Below, one piece after another: positions 7,212-17,413 of a stretch of 64,000 bases of DNA (its first letter is position 1; every line of letters begins with the position of its first letter). The notes beneath the pieces are model-generated. The model was not told the DNA's origin, did no database searches, and worked only from the letters and a program-made list of their open reading frames with translations. The stretch lies in NCBI RefSeq assembly GCF_001632775.1, contig NZ_CP015249.1, positions 848,686-912,685 on the forward strand. Direction: 5' to 3'. The position numbers and the translations under genes were made by a program. This stretch comes from Dokdonella koreensis DS-123 (GTDB lineage Bacteria > Pseudomonadota > Gammaproteobacteria > Xanthomonadales > Rhodanobacteraceae).

Positions 7212-10200
7212 CTACTTCTCGTAGCGGTAGTTGATGCCGGCGCGGTTGCCGTTGGTGGCGCTCTGCGCCTCGAAGTTCCAGCGACGGTGGAACAGGTAGC
7301 GCAGCGTGACGACCTCGCCGGGCTCGAAGATGCCGACGCCGTAGCTCAGGTAGAGCTTGGGCGACAGGTACTTGCCGACCGTGAACGCGGCGCCGCCCAG
7401 CGCGGCGTTGTCGGCGACGCCGATGTCGTCCACGCCCATGCGCTTGCCGATGCTCTTGGCCAGCAGGTCGCCGCCGGCGGTGCCGAGTGCGCGCGCGGCG
7501 GTGCCGAGCATGTCGCCTTCGCCGCTGCCCAGTGCCGACAGCGGCTTGCCGGTGACCAGGTAGGACAGCGCCTGCGACTGCTCCATGGCCGGCTCGGAGA
7601 ACACCGTCAGCACCGGCAGGATCGCCGTGCCGCGGACCATCAGGCCGGCGGTGACGTCGTCGGCCTCGATCTTGCGCACCGCGCGGATGTCCAGGCCCGG
7701 GTTGTCGAGTGCCGTGCCGGCGAACAGCACCCGGCCGGTCTCGATCTTGAGATCCTGGCCATAGGCCTTGTAGGTGCCGCCGACGTTGAGCGTGCCGGTG
7801 CCGGTGGGCGCGCGGCCGGGCCGCTGGTTGATGCGCAGGTTGCCGGCGATCGTGCCGTCGAGGCCGAAGCCGGCCAGCTTGACCTGGTCGCCGAGTTCGA
7901 CCGAGACGTTGACGACGACCGGCGGCGCCTGGCCCGGCTCGACCCGTTCGGCATCGGTGACGACCACGTCGGGCGAGGCCGCGCTGGCGCCGCCGCCCGG
8001 CAGCTTGCTGACGTCGACGTTCGCCTTCGGCACGGCGACCTTGCCGTTGACGTAGGTGCCGCTGGCGTTGCGCTCGATGCTGAGGTCCGGCGAGATCAGC
8101 ACGTTGGCGGCGGGAATGTCGGCGGCCAGGAAGTCCTCGCCGCGGATGGTGATCGCCAGCGGCGCGGCGGCGGCCAGCCCGCCGTTGCCGTCGATCGTCA
8201 GCCGGCCCTTGCCGGAGCCGATGCCGCCCTGCAGGACGAAGCGGTCCGCCCCCTCGGCGCGCAGCGTGACCTGGCCGTCGTGCAGCTTGAGGCCGGCGAT
8301 CGGCACTTCGGTCGCGAAGTCCTTGAGCGTCAGTGCGCCGGCCAGCTGCGGTGCCGACAGCGTGCCGCCGAGGGTGTAGTCGGCGGCGAGGCTGCCCTTG
8401 GTGTTGGCGACCTCGGTGGTCAGCAGCTCCAGGAAGGCGAGGCTCTTGAGGTCGAGCGTCACGCGGCCGCCGAGGTTCTGGTCGCTGCCGGGAGCGCCGC
8501 CGAGCTCGACGCGGCCGTCGAGGCGCCCGTCGTGGTCGAGGCCGGCCTTGACCGTGGCGACCGTCGCCGACGGCGAGAACCGTGCGTCGAGCGCGAAGCC
8601 GGTGTAGCTCAGCAGCGGCTGGGCGCCGGCCTCGACGTAGATCACGCTGCCTTCGGCCGAGGTCAGCGTGGCCTGGCCGTTCAGCGCGCCGGCGGCGTCG
8701 CGGCGGATGTCGCCCTCGCCGTTGATCTCGCCGCGCAGGCGCACCGGCGCGTCGGGCGCGGCCAGCCGTACCACGGTGCGCAGCGGCAGCTTCTCGATCC
8801 GGTAGCGGGCGGCCAGGCTGCCGTCGGCCGCGCCGTTGCCGCCGACGCACAGGCGCGCATCGGCGCCGGTCAGGCAGCTGTCGGCCAGCGTGAAGCGCTG
8901 GCCGTCCCAGCCCATTGCGGCCGGCGCCGCCAGATCGAAGCGGGTGGTTTCGCGCGGGCCGGCGATCGAAAGACCGAGCGTTCCCAGGCTGCCGTTCCAG
9001 CGACCGTCCTTGGCGCCGCCGGACAGCGCGAGCGTGATGTCGGCCGGCTTGCCGGCGCCGGCCAGGCGCAGGCGATGGCTGGCCTGGTTGCCTTCGGCCT
9101 CGACTGCCAGGCTGTCGAAACGCAGGTCGCCCTGGGTCAGGCCGGCGATCGTCACCGTGGCCTTGCCGGACGGATCCTCGAGATTGGCGACGTTGGCCGT
9201 GACGCCGAGCGTGTCGATGTGCAGGTCGCCGAACGCGATCGCGGTGCCGTCGGCGCGCCCGTCCACGTTCAGTGCCGGCCAGCGGCCGCGGATGCGGAAG
9301 TCGCCGCCGAGCCGCCCGCCGGCGTCGGGCAGCCAGTCGGCCAGGGAGGCGATGGCCAGCCGCAGGCTGGCATCGGTCTGGTTGCCGCCGCGGCCGGTCA
9401 TCTCGACCGTGCTGCCGCCCGAGCGCAGTGTCAGGTTGCCGTCGACGATGAAGTCGGGCTTGATCGTCAGGTCGGCCTGCCCGCCGACCGGCCGCTGCCG
9501 CAGCGTGCCGCCGAGGCGGTCGATGCGCAGGGTGGTATCCGGGCCCTGGTCGGTCAGCGTGCCGGTGCTGGCGAGGTCGAAGTCGAGCGCGCCGGGCCAG
9601 TCGGCGGCGAACGCGCCGGGATCGAGGCGCTGCGCCTTGGCGCGGATGTCCCAGCCGATCGCCGGCTTGAGCGTGACCGTGCCGCTGGCATCGAGCCCGC
9701 CCTTGGGCTGGACCAGGGCCAGCGTCTTCAGCGCGACGGCCTCGGGCGTTCCATCGAGATCCAGCGTGATGTCGGCCAGTTGCCCCGGCGGTCCGACCGA
9801 AAGGCTGCCGCGCGCCGCATAGGCCGCCGCGCTGCCTTCCACGTCGAGCCTGCCGTGGCTGGCCAGGACCTGGCCGGCCAGCTCGGCCGGCAGTACGACG
9901 TCCTTCCAGTCGAGCGTGAGCGTCGCGCTGACCGGATCGGCCTTGAGCCGAACCTCGCCGTTCGCGTCCAGGCGGCCTTCGAAGTCGGGGCTGGTGATGC
10001 CGAGCGCCTCGATGCGCAGCAGCTCGTCGGTCAACGCGTAGCGCAGCGGCTCGATGTGCAGACGGCGTTCGTCGAGCGTCACGTCGCCCGCGAGGCTGCC
10101 CTGTCCGCGATCGCCTTCGCCGCGCAGCGCCACCGCGACGCCGGCCAGGCCGGCCTCGGGCGCCAGCACCTTGGGATCGAAGCGCGGCACGTCGAGGGCC

Positions 10201-10952
10201 AGCGTCCACGGCCAGCGCGCGTCCTGGCCGAGTGTCGCATCGAGCGTGGCCGCCATCGGCGTGTCGAGCCGGAGTGCCAGACGCGCCTGCTTGCCGTCGC
10301 TGTCGGCGTCGAGCGTGCCGGCGTACTCGGCGTCGCCGGCGCGCCAGCGGAACGTCGTGCGGCCCTTGCCGGCATAGCCTTCGCGGGTGGTCAGCGTGCC
10401 GTCGAGGTCGACGCTGCCGTCGGGCGCGCGCAGCGCGAGCTGGCGCACCGTGATGCCCGCGCCGGTCCAGGCGGCAGCCAGGTCGAGGCTGTCGGCGGCG
10501 AACAGCGGCTGGCCGTCCTGGCTGATCTTCGCGCCGCGCAGCGCGAATCGTTCCAGCGCGATGTCCAGCGGCGGCTGCAGCGAGAACGTGCCGGCCGGCT
10601 CCTCCGGCTTCGGCGGCAGCGTGGTCAGCGCGACGTCGACCGCCTCGACGGCGAGGTCCTGGACGACGACGCGCCGGCCGAGCAGCGCGGTCAGTGCCAG
10701 GTCGACCGAGAGCGTGCCGATGTGGGCATCGACGCCGGCCTCGGCATCGCGATAGCGCACGCCTTCGAGCCGCAGCAGGCCGGCCAGCGTGCCGCTGCTG
10801 CGCTCGACGATGAGCTTGCCGTCGAGCGCCGCCTCGGCGCGAGCCAGGACGAACCGTGCGCCGGCGCCGGTGTTGAGCAGCCACAGCACGGCCAGCAGCA
10901 CGAGCACCAGCACGATCAGCAGCGCGATTCCGATCCGCTTGAACCATTTCAT
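7212..10952 (-). CDS. tamB: translocation and assembly module inner-membrane protein TamB
   Basis: The 1246-residue protein begins with one membrane anchor (IGIALLIVLVLVLLAVLWLLN) and continues as a long series of beta-strand repeats of the AsmA-like/TamB type, ending in the conserved DUF490 domain (VLPVLTVFSEPAMEQSQALS, then LYLSYGVGIFEPGEVVTLRY and the C-terminal FHRRWNFEAQSATNGNRAGI stretch). TamB spans the periplasm, pairs with the outer-membrane TamA and is thought to help insert some outer-membrane proteins or move phospholipids. The ATG overlaps the TGA of tamA by 4 bases, so the two are translationally coupled. Length is in the usual range (E. coli 1259). Confidence 0.95.
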   Translation of the reverse strand: MKWFKRIGIALLIVLVLVLLAVLWLLNTGAGARFVLARAEAALDGKLIVERSSGTLAGLLRLEGVRYRDAEAGVDAHIGTLSVDLALTALLGRRVVVQDLAVEAVDVALTTLPPKPEEPAGTFSLQPPLDIALERFALRGAKISQDGQPLFAADSLDLAAAWTGAGITVRQLALRAPDGSVDLDGTLTTREGYAGKGRTTFRWRAGDAEYAGTLDADSDGKQARLALRLDTPMAATLDATLGQDARWPWTLALDVPRFDPKVLAPEAGLAGVAVALRGEGDRGQGSLAGDVTLDERRLHIEPLRYALTDELLRIEALGITSPDFEGRLDANGEVRLKADPVSATLTLDWKDVVLPAELAGQVLASHGRLDVEGSAAAYAARGSLSVGPPGQLADITLDLDGTPEAVALKTLALVQPKGGLDASGTVTLKPAIGWDIRAKAQRLDPGAFAADWPGALDFDLASTGTLTDQGPDTTLRIDRLGGTLRQRPVGGQADLTIKPDFIVDGNLTLRSGGSTVEMTGRGGNQTDASLRLAIASLADWLPDAGGRLGGDFRIRGRWPALNVDGRADGTAIAFGDLHIDTLGVTANVANLEDPSGKATVTIAGLTQGDLRFDSLAVEAEGNQASHRLRLAGAGKPADITLALSGGAKDGRWNGSLGTLGLSIAGPRETTRFDLAAPAAMGWDGQRFTLADSCLTGADARLCVGGNGAADGSLAARYRIEKLPLRTVVRLAAPDAPVRLRGEINGEGDIRRDAAGALNGQATLTSAEGSVIYVEAGAQPLLSYTGFALDARFSPSATVATVKAGLDHDGRLDGRVELGGAPGSDQNLGGRVTLDLKSLAFLELLTTEVANTKGSLAADYTLGGTLSAPQLAGALTLKDFATEVPIAGLKLHDGQVTLRAEGADRFVLQGGIGSGKGRLTIDGNGGLAAAAPLAITIRGEDFLAADIPAANVLISPDLSIERNASGTYVNGKVAVPKANVDVSKLPGGGASAASPDVVVTDAERVEPGQAPPVVVNVSVELGDQVKLAGFGLDGTIAGNLRINQRPGRAPTGTGTLNVGGTYKAYGQDLKIETGRVLFAGTALDNPGLDIRAVRKIEADDVTAGLMVRGTAILPVLTVFSEPAMEQSQALSYLVTGKPLSALGSGEGDMLGTAARALGTAGGDLLAKSIGKRMGVDDIGVADNAALGGAAFTVGKYLSPKLYLSYGVGIFEPGEVVTLRYLFHRRWNFEAQSATNGNRAGINYRYEK

Positions 10953-12709
10953 AGGTCGGGCCCGATGATGATGTGCAGCTCCACGCCGCTGGCGTGCTTG
11001 TCGCCGATCGGGGTGCCGAGGTCGACCCGCACCATGCCCACCGGCGAGCGCCAGCGCAGGCCGAAGCCGGCGCCGACCTTGAGGTCGAAGTTGCCGCCGG
11101 AGAACGCATCGCCGCTGTCGACGAAGGCGGCGGCGCCCCAGTTCGGCGAGAAGTAGTACTCGTACTCGGCGCTGGCGACCACCAGCTGCTTGCCGCCGAT
11201 CACGTCGTCCTCGTCGTTGCGCGGGCCGACGGTCTGGAATGCATAGCCGCGGATCGAGCGGTCGCCGCCGGCGAAGAAGCGCAGCTCCGGCGGCAGGCGG
11301 TCGAAGTTGCTGACCTGGGTATAGCCGAGCGAGCCGCGCGCGATGAAGCGGCTGTTGTCGCCGAGCCCGCGGATCCACTTGGCGTCGGCGGTGACCTGGG
11401 CGAAGCTGGTGTCCGACAGCAGCGACTCGGTGCCGGCGCGGCCGGCGAAGGTCAGCGACCAGCCGCGGCGCGGGAAGTTGAGGTCGTCGGCGCGCTTCTT
11501 GGAGAACGAGATCTCCGGATAGAGCAGGGTGGTCGAGCCCTTGACGTCGGCGACCTTGAAGTCGCCGGTCAGGAAGTTGACGCCGACCGTCCGCAGCCAG
11601 CCGTGCCAGATCCGGGAATCGTTGGCGGTCAGGCGCAGCGTCTTGGACTGGCTGGTGTCGGTATCCTCGTCGCGGTAGGTCGCGCCGAAGTTGTAGGCGT
11701 GGTTGTCCGGCCCCGGCAGCGGGATCTGGTAGAGGCCGGTGATCGTGCTGAGCCGCTGCGCCAGCAGCGCCTCGAAGTTGAGCTTGTGGCCGCGGTCGTT
11801 GACCCAGCGGCGCTCGACGCCGCCGCGCACGCCCGGCCCGGTGTCGGTGCCGATGAAGACACCGCCGGTGTAGACGGTGCGCTTGGCCGGCGCCAGCATG
11901 ACGTCGATCGGTACCACCCCGTCGGCGGCGGCCTCGACATTCGGTTGCACCTGGGCGATCGCGAAATAGTTCGCATCGACCAGCCGTTGCTGGAACGCCA
12001 GCAACTGGTCCTGCGAGTAGTAGTCCTTGCCCGGCTCCCACGGGATGTAGCGGGTCATGAAGTCGTCGGCGAACTGGCCGCCCTCGAAGCGCGTCTCGCC
12101 GAAGCGGTAGCGGTCGCCGGCCTTCCAGCCCAGGTGGATCTGGGCGGTATTGCTGGACCGGGTGACGTCCACGCGATGGGTGTCGATCGTCGCGTCCAGG
12201 TAGCCGCTGCCGAACAGGGCCGAGGAGATCGTCGCCTTGCTGCGCTCATAGGCGGCATGGTCGAGCGGGTGGCCGATGCCGGGCTCGAAGCCGGCACGGG
12301 CCCGGTCGATCGCGCGGATGCCCTCGGTTTCGCCGTCGATGCGCAGGTCGACATCGGTCACGCGGACCGGCTCGCCGGGCTTGATCTCGATGACCGCGGT
12401 GAAGGTGTCGCCGGCCTGCTTGAGCTCGCCCTGGACGGACACGTTGTAGTAGCCGTACGGCTCCAGCGCGGCCTGGATCTGGCCTTCGGCGCGGTTGTAC
12501 AGGCGCCGCGCCTGCGCCGGGCTGACGTCGCGGGTGGCGTACTGCTGCAGCTCCAGGCGTGCCAGGGCGGCCTCGCGCAGCGGACCGTCCAGGCCTTCGA
12601 GCTGCACGGCCAGCCGCGCGCCGGCAGCGGGGCCGGCCAGCAGCAGGGTGGTGGCGGCCAGGGCGGCCGCGCAACCGGGGTGGCGTGGGTAGGTCATGCA
12701 GGGCGCCAT
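10949..12709 (-). CDS. tamA: outer-membrane assembly factor TamA (Omp85 family)
   Basis: The 586-residue product has a signal peptide, three POTRA-like domains (about residues 35-265) and a C-terminal 16-strand Omp85 barrel. The diagnostic strand motif FFAGGDRSIRGYAFQTVGP and the final strands (GFGLRWRSPVGMVRVDLGTPI) are intact, as is the terminal aromatic-poor end HIIIGPDL. TamA is the outer-membrane partner of TamB. The start could be the ATG at 12709 or the one four codons later at 12697, which gives a neater signal peptide (MTYPRHPGCAAALAATTLLL). No clear ribosome site distinguishes them. It is followed directly by tamB with an ATGA overlap. Confidence 0.95.
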   Translation of the reverse strand: MAPCMTYPRHPGCAAALAATTLLLAGPAAGARLAVQLEGLDGPLREAALARLELQQYATRDVSPAQARRLYNRAEGQIQAALEPYGYYNVSVQGELKQAGDTFTAVIEIKPGEPVRVTDVDLRIDGETEGIRAIDRARAGFEPGIGHPLDHAAYERSKATISSALFGSGYLDATIDTHRVDVTRSSNTAQIHLGWKAGDRYRFGETRFEGGQFADDFMTRYIPWEPGKDYYSQDQLLAFQQRLVDANYFAIAQVQPNVEAAADGVVPIDVMLAPAKRTVYTGGVFIGTDTGPGVRGGVERRWVNDRGHKLNFEALLAQRLSTITGLYQIPLPGPDNHAYNFGATYRDEDTDTSQSKTLRLTANDSRIWHGWLRTVGVNFLTGDFKVADVKGSTTLLYPEISFSKKRADDLNFPRRGWSLTFAGRAGTESLLSDTSFAQVTADAKWIRGLGDNSRFIARGSLGYTQVSNFDRLPPELRFFAGGDRSIRGYAFQTVGPRNDEDDVIGGKQLVVASAEYEYYFSPNWGAAAFVDSGDAFSGGNFDLKVGAGFGLRWRSPVGMVRVDLGTPIGDKHASGVELHIIIGPDL

Positions 12710-12814
12710 CGGGACCGGGTCCGGACCTTATAGCAAACGCGGCGGCCCGATGGTGCTGGGCGTTGCGCACCGTTTCAATTGCTTGCAGGTCGCGGCCGCG
12801 GCGCGCCGGGCCGT

Positions 12815-15454
12815 TCAGCCAGCGGCGTCGCCGGAGCGGTGCGCGACCCAGGCGCCGATCAGCGCCGAAACGTACGGGATCGACTGCGCGGCGAGGATCG
12901 CGATCCACAGCTTGCCTTCGACGTAGTTGAAGCCGACCGAGTGGACCATGCCGACGATGCAGGCGGCGAGCGCGACCAGCATCAGCCCCTCCTCGCGCAC
13001 GGCGGTGAACGGGCTGGGCTTGACCCCCAGGCGGCGGCTCTTGGCGGTGCGGATGAACTCGCCCTTCTTCTGCCACAGCCCCTGGAAGATGCCGCGCGCG
13101 ATCGCGTGCGACAGGCCCATGCTGGCGATCGAGGCCATGATCGTGTCCTTCCACGAACACGGCACGCGTACCCGGTACAGCACGATGCCGAACACCGCCT
13201 TGCAGACGAAGAAGCCGATGATCGGCACCAGGAACAGCTGCAGCGGCAGCGCGAAGTACTGCGGCCAGCCGACCATGCCGACCGTCCAGGCGATCGCCAT
13301 CAGCGTGAACACCAGGTGCAGCGCGTCGGCGAACCACGAGAACCAGCCGGTCAGGAAGTGGAACTTCTGGCCGCGGCTCAGGGGGCTGTCGCCGGAGACC
13401 ATCCAGTCCCAGCGCGCCTTCATGATCTGCATCGCGCCGAACGCCCAGCGGTAGCGCTGCGACTTGTAGGCCTTGAAGTCGGCCGGCGTCAGGCCCTTGC
13501 CGATCGCCTCGTCGACGTAGACCAGGTCGTAGCCGGCGTGCATCAGGCGCAGGCCGAGCTCGGCGTCCTCGCAGATCGTCCATTCCGACCACGAGCCGGT
13601 GTCCACCAGCGTGGCCTTGCGCACCATCGTCATCGTGCCGTGCTGGATGATCGCGTTGCGCTCGTTGCGGTGGTGCATGCCGATACGGAAGAAGCCGTCG
13701 TACTCCCAGTTGCACATGCGCCGGAACGCGTTGTGCTCCCAGTCGCGGTGTGCCTGCGGGCACTGCACGACGGCGACCTTCGGGTCGCGGAAGTAGCCGG
13801 TCAGCGCGCGCAGCCAGTCCTTGCGCACCTCGTAGTCGGCGTCGACCACGGCGATGACCTCGGCGCGCGGATCGGTCACGGTCAGGCCGTAGTTGAGCGC
13901 GCCGGCCTTGAAGCCGGGCCAGGGTTCCAGGTGGAAGAAGCGGAAGCGCGGCCCGTGCTTCTCGCAGTAGGCCTCCAGCGGCTTCCAGACCTCCGGGTTG
14001 CGGGTGTTGTTGTCGATCACCAGCACCTCGAAGTTCTCGTAGTCGAGCGCGGCCAGCGAGTCGAGCGTGAGGATCACCATTTCCGGCGGCTCGTTGTAGC
14101 AGGCCAGGTGGATCGACACGAACGGCTGCGGATCGCCGGGCTGCGGCGTCAGCAGGCCGAAATGCCGGATCCAGCGAGGGCGCCAGATCACCTCGGTGAA
14201 CTCGAAGCCGTTGATCAGCAGGACCAGGATGATCGCGAACTGCGCCGGCAGCAACAGCGTCAGCATCGTCCAGTCCAGCGGACTCAGGTAGAAGTCGTAC
14301 GGCAGCGTCGCCGACCAGACCAGCAGGGTGCCGCCGAGCTGGATCAGGACCAGGAAGAACCACAGGCCCGCCGTGCGGAACCGCATGAAGTGGCGGGCGA
14401 ACCAGAACATCGGCAGCAGCGCCAGTAGCGAGGCGGCGGCCGCCTTCCACGGCCAGGTGGTGTCCTCCACGACCGAGCCGGTGAACGCGAACTTCGGCTG
14501 GCGATTGGCGTTGAGCACGCCCCAGTAGGCACCGGCGCGGCCCTCGTTGGCCTCCTTCCACGGCTGGTCGAACGCTTCCATGACGTAGTAGTCGATGTTC
14601 TCCCGGGCGGCCAGGTTGAACCACTCGCGCAGGAACTGCGCCTCGTTGGCGAGGGTCGGGCGCGCGTACTCCTTGCGGTCGCCGTTGGACGGCCAGCCGA
14701 TCTCGCCGATGACGACCGGCTTGTCGGGGAACAGCCGCTTGAGCTGCTGGTACTGGCCCAGCGTGAAGCCGATCGCGTCCTTGCGTGGGATCCGCTCCCA
14801 GTACGGCAGCAGGTGCACGGTGATGAAGTCGACGTGGCGCGCCAGCTCGGGATTGCGCTCCCAGACGAAGAACGGCTCGGCGGTCGAGACCGGGATGTCG
14901 AGCTGCGCGCGAGCCCGGTCGAGATAGCCGATCAACTGGTCGACGCTGACGTCGCCGCGCAGCACCGATTCGTTGCCGACGATCGCGCGCTCGATGTTGT
15001 CGTACTTGCGCGACAGCGTGACCAGGGCTTCGAGTTCGCGGTCGTTGTGATCGGCGCGCCGGTCGAGCCAGGCGCCGGCCATCACCTTCATGTCGTACAG
15101 CCGCGCCAGGCGCGGAATCTGCGGGCTTTCCAGCGACGCGTAGGTACGGATGCGCCGCGTGTACTGCGCCATCAGGCGGATGTCGCCGGCCAGTTCCGCC
15201 TCGCTCGGGTAGATGTCCTTGGTCGGATCCTGGTAGCGCTGGAACGCGCTGAACGCGAAGCCGCCGACCTGGCCGTTCCAGTCGGCGATCGGCGTGGGCC
15301 GGTTGAGCCAGGCCCACAGGCCGAAGTTCAGCACCGCGATGGTCAGGCTGAGCGCCAGCGCCCGCCAGAACGATTTCTGCACGGGTGCGGTCTGGGCGGT
15401 CGGGGTCAAGCGGCGGCCTCGGCGTAGCGAAGGCGCGGATGCCGCGCCACACAA
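12815..15454 (-). CDS. ndvB: GH17-GT2 fusion, beta-(1,3)-glucan synthase (NdvB-like)
   Basis: The protein of up to 879 residues joins two catalytic units. Residues about 60-330 form a glycoside hydrolase family 17-like barrel with acid/base NE (161-162) and nucleophile Glu251 in GEIGWPSNG. After membrane helices at about 335-420 comes a processive family 2 glycosyltransferase with CYNEPP, VVDADY (Asp538, Asp540), CED (629-630) and QRYRW (666-670), then four or five more helices. This architecture matches the Pseudomonas aeruginosa NdvB protein, which makes cyclic beta-glucans in the periplasm. The GH17 part may trim or transglycosylate the chain, which is an inference. The start is uncertain: TTG at 15409 and GTG at 15382 also fit. 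Confidence 0.88.
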   Translation of the reverse strand: MCGAASAPSLRRGRRLTPTAQTAPVQKSFWRALALSLTIAVLNFGLWAWLNRPTPIADWNGQVGGFAFSAFQRYQDPTKDIYPSEAELAGDIRLMAQYTRRIRTYASLESPQIPRLARLYDMKVMAGAWLDRRADHNDRELEALVTLSRKYDNIERAIVGNESVLRGDVSVDQLIGYLDRARAQLDIPVSTAEPFFVWERNPELARHVDFITVHLLPYWERIPRKDAIGFTLGQYQQLKRLFPDKPVVIGEIGWPSNGDRKEYARPTLANEAQFLREWFNLAARENIDYYVMEAFDQPWKEANEGRAGAYWGVLNANRQPKFAFTGSVVEDTTWPWKAAAASLLALLPMFWFARHFMRFRTAGLWFFLVLIQLGGTLLVWSATLPYDFYLSPLDWTMLTLLLPAQFAIILVLLINGFEFTEVIWRPRWIRHFGLLTPQPGDPQPFVSIHLACYNEPPEMVILTLDSLAALDYENFEVLVIDNNTRNPEVWKPLEAYCEKHGPRFRFFHLEPWPGFKAGALNYGLTVTDPRAEVIAVVDADYEVRKDWLRALTGYFRDPKVAVVQCPQAHRDWEHNAFRRMCNWEYDGFFRIGMHHRNERNAIIQHGTMTMVRKATLVDTGSWSEWTICEDAELGLRLMHAGYDLVYVDEAIGKGLTPADFKAYKSQRYRWAFGAMQIMKARWDWMVSGDSPLSRGQKFHFLTGWFSWFADALHLVFTLMAIAWTVGMVGWPQYFALPLQLFLVPIIGFFVCKAVFGIVLYRVRVPCSWKDTIMASIASMGLSHAIARGIFQGLWQKKGEFIRTAKSRRLGVKPSPFTAVREEGLMLVALAACIVGMVHSVGFNYVEGKLWIAILAAQSIPYVSALIGAWVAHRSGDAAG

Positions 15455-15544
15455 AGGGCGTCAGGATAGCCCAAGCGCCTGAATACCCTCAATCGAGCGG
15501 TTCGGATCGGAACGGCGGACGGCCGCAGCCGGCCACCGGCGCGG

Positions 15545-17254
15545 CTATTCCAGCGTCGACCGGTCGATCCAGGAGAGGTCCTGGTCGGCCGAGCAGACGA
15601 CGACATCGTCCAGGTAGCCGCAGCCGGCCGAGCGCTCGCCGTGCGCGGCCAGCAGGCGGCCGATGTCCTCGCTGCTGCGGAACAGGTAGAGCGTTCCCGG
15701 CTCCCGGATGCCGCGCGTGGCCTGTTCGCGCTCGTGTCGGCAGTCCTTGGCCTTGCGTGCGAGATAGGCGCTGTTGGTCGGCCTGTTCAGGCGCGCCGCG
15801 ACCCAGTCGATCTGGAGTTCGCGCCAGCGGGTGCCGGGTACGCCGAGGCCATAGAGCCCGCCGCACTCGAACGACGGAAACTGGAACAAGCGCTGGTGCC
15901 GGGCGATCAGGTCCTCCCAGGCGGCGACGTCGATCTGGGGCCCGGCGGCCGTCGCCGAGGCGGTGCGCACCTCCCGCTGCATCGGCGCGACATCGGCGAT
16001 CTGCAGCACGGCGGCCAGGGCCAGCAGGGCGGTTGCGGCCGGCGGTCGATAGTGGCGCGCGACCGCCACGATGCAGCCGGCCACCAGCGCATAGACGGCC
16101 AGCCAGACGAAGCGGCCGGAGCCGCGCAGGTTCGACAGCGCCGACTGCACGACCTCGGGCAGTGGCAGATGCACCAGTTCCCAGGCACCGAAGCCGATGC
16201 GATGGGAGATCGCGAACAGCAGCGTCACGACGAGCGCGATCGCCAGCACCGCGTGGCGACGAAGGCCGGTCCGCCATCGGCGCAGCGCCGGCAGCGCCGC
16301 CAGGCACAGCAGCACGACGCCTGCCCCGAGATAGCTGCCGCCTTCCCATTGGTGCAGGTCCCGCGGACTGGGGTGCGCGGTCTGCAGCCAGTGTCCGGTG
16401 GTGGTGCCCGGGAATGGCACGAAGGGTGACAGCAGGTTGAGCGAGTACCGGCCGTAGTCGCCGGGATTCTCGGTCGGAAGCGCGTGCAAGCCGCTGGCGC
16501 CGAGCACGGCCAGGCCGGTGAGCAGCATCGCCGCCAGGCGCAGCAGGATCCCGCGAAGATCGAGACGGCCCTCGCGCCAACCGTCCAGGAGCGTCACCAG
16601 CACGAGGATGCCGGTCATCGCGGCGATGTAGGGGCTGATCCACAGGGAAACGACCGGAATCGCGCAGAGGCCGATCCAGCCCGCGCGCGCCAGGCGATCC
16701 CGCTTGGCCTGGACGTAGCCGGTCAAGGCGAAGAGGATCAGGAAGTGGGCGAGCAAGGTGGCATGGCCGAAGCGTAGGAACAGCATCGGCAGGTAGCTCA
16801 GCAGCGCGATGCCGGCCAGGTGCTGCAGCGGCCGGCGCACGTCCAGCGCCGCCAGCAGGCGGGACGCGGCGACGACCTGCACGAAGAAGCACAGCGCGAC
16901 CCAGGCCCCGAGATAGATCGGCGGCAGTGCCTCGGGCGGCCACAGCAGGCCGACGAGCGCCTTGGCCGGCACCGCGAACAGCGGCAGGCTGTCCGACAGC
17001 AGGACGTTGCCGCCTTCGGGCAGGTGATAGTTGCCGATCGCCAGCAGCGGCCAGCGCCAGCTGTCGCGCGCGTAGTAGAACCAGCCGATCTGGCCTTGCG
17101 CAGCATCGCCGGAGGGCTGCTGCCAGAACGGCCCGAGACCGGTCACGTAGCCCGCACTCAGCGTGGCGCAGGTGAACAGGACGGCCGCCAGCACGACGAC
17201 GAGCCGGCCGGCAGGCCATGGATGCCCGGCGTCCGGCCGCGCCACCGAGGTCAT
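15545..17254 (-). CDS. polytopic membrane protein, GT-C-like (possibly DUF6311)
   Basis: The 569-residue protein has about ten to twelve hydrophobic helices in its first 430 residues, then a soluble C-terminal domain of about 140 residues with three Cys (FECGGLYG, AKDCRHE, AGCGYLDDVVVC). The long first periplasmic loop after helix 1 (GPFWQQPSGDAAQGQIGWFYY and LPEGGNVLLSDSLPLFAVP) resembles GT-C glycosyltransferases and the DUF6311 membrane family as I remember it. It may move or transfer sugars at the inner membrane, and its place next to the NdvB-like synthase fits, but no catalytic residue is recognised with confidence. An ATG start gives an Arg/Asp-rich short N-terminus followed directly by helix 1. 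Confidence 0.65.
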   Translation of the reverse strand: MTSVARPDAGHPWPAGRLVVVLAAVLFTCATLSAGYVTGLGPFWQQPSGDAAQGQIGWFYYARDSWRWPLLAIGNYHLPEGGNVLLSDSLPLFAVPAKALVGLLWPPEALPPIYLGAWVALCFFVQVVAASRLLAALDVRRPLQHLAGIALLSYLPMLFLRFGHATLLAHFLILFALTGYVQAKRDRLARAGWIGLCAIPVVSLWISPYIAAMTGILVLVTLLDGWREGRLDLRGILLRLAAMLLTGLAVLGASGLHALPTENPGDYGRYSLNLLSPFVPFPGTTTGHWLQTAHPSPRDLHQWEGGSYLGAGVVLLCLAALPALRRWRTGLRRHAVLAIALVVTLLFAISHRIGFGAWELVHLPLPEVVQSALSNLRGSGRFVWLAVYALVAGCIVAVARHYRPPAATALLALAAVLQIADVAPMQREVRTASATAAGPQIDVAAWEDLIARHQRLFQFPSFECGGLYGLGVPGTRWRELQIDWVAARLNRPTNSAYLARKAKDCRHEREQATRGIREPGTLYLFRSSEDIGRLLAAHGERSAGCGYLDDVVVCSADQDLSWIDRSTLE

Positions 17255-17413
17255 GCGCGTCTCCCCATATCAGCGTGGAACCGGCCGGCCATCACCGGGG
17301 TGCCTGCGCCGTCTCGGCCCTTGCATGCCGACGAGGGCCTGCAGGCGCCGCGGCGCCGGTGCGCGCGCATCGTCGTTTTGGAGGCTCGGCCGGAAAGCAC
17401 GGCGGCGGCGTGC

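Noticed and set aside
7035-11156. Long open frame (over 1300 codons) on the plus strand across tamB
   Set aside because: It is the antisense of tamB; its product is a low-complexity mix rich in Ala, Gly, Arg, Val and Gln with no motif, as expected in GC-rich DNA.
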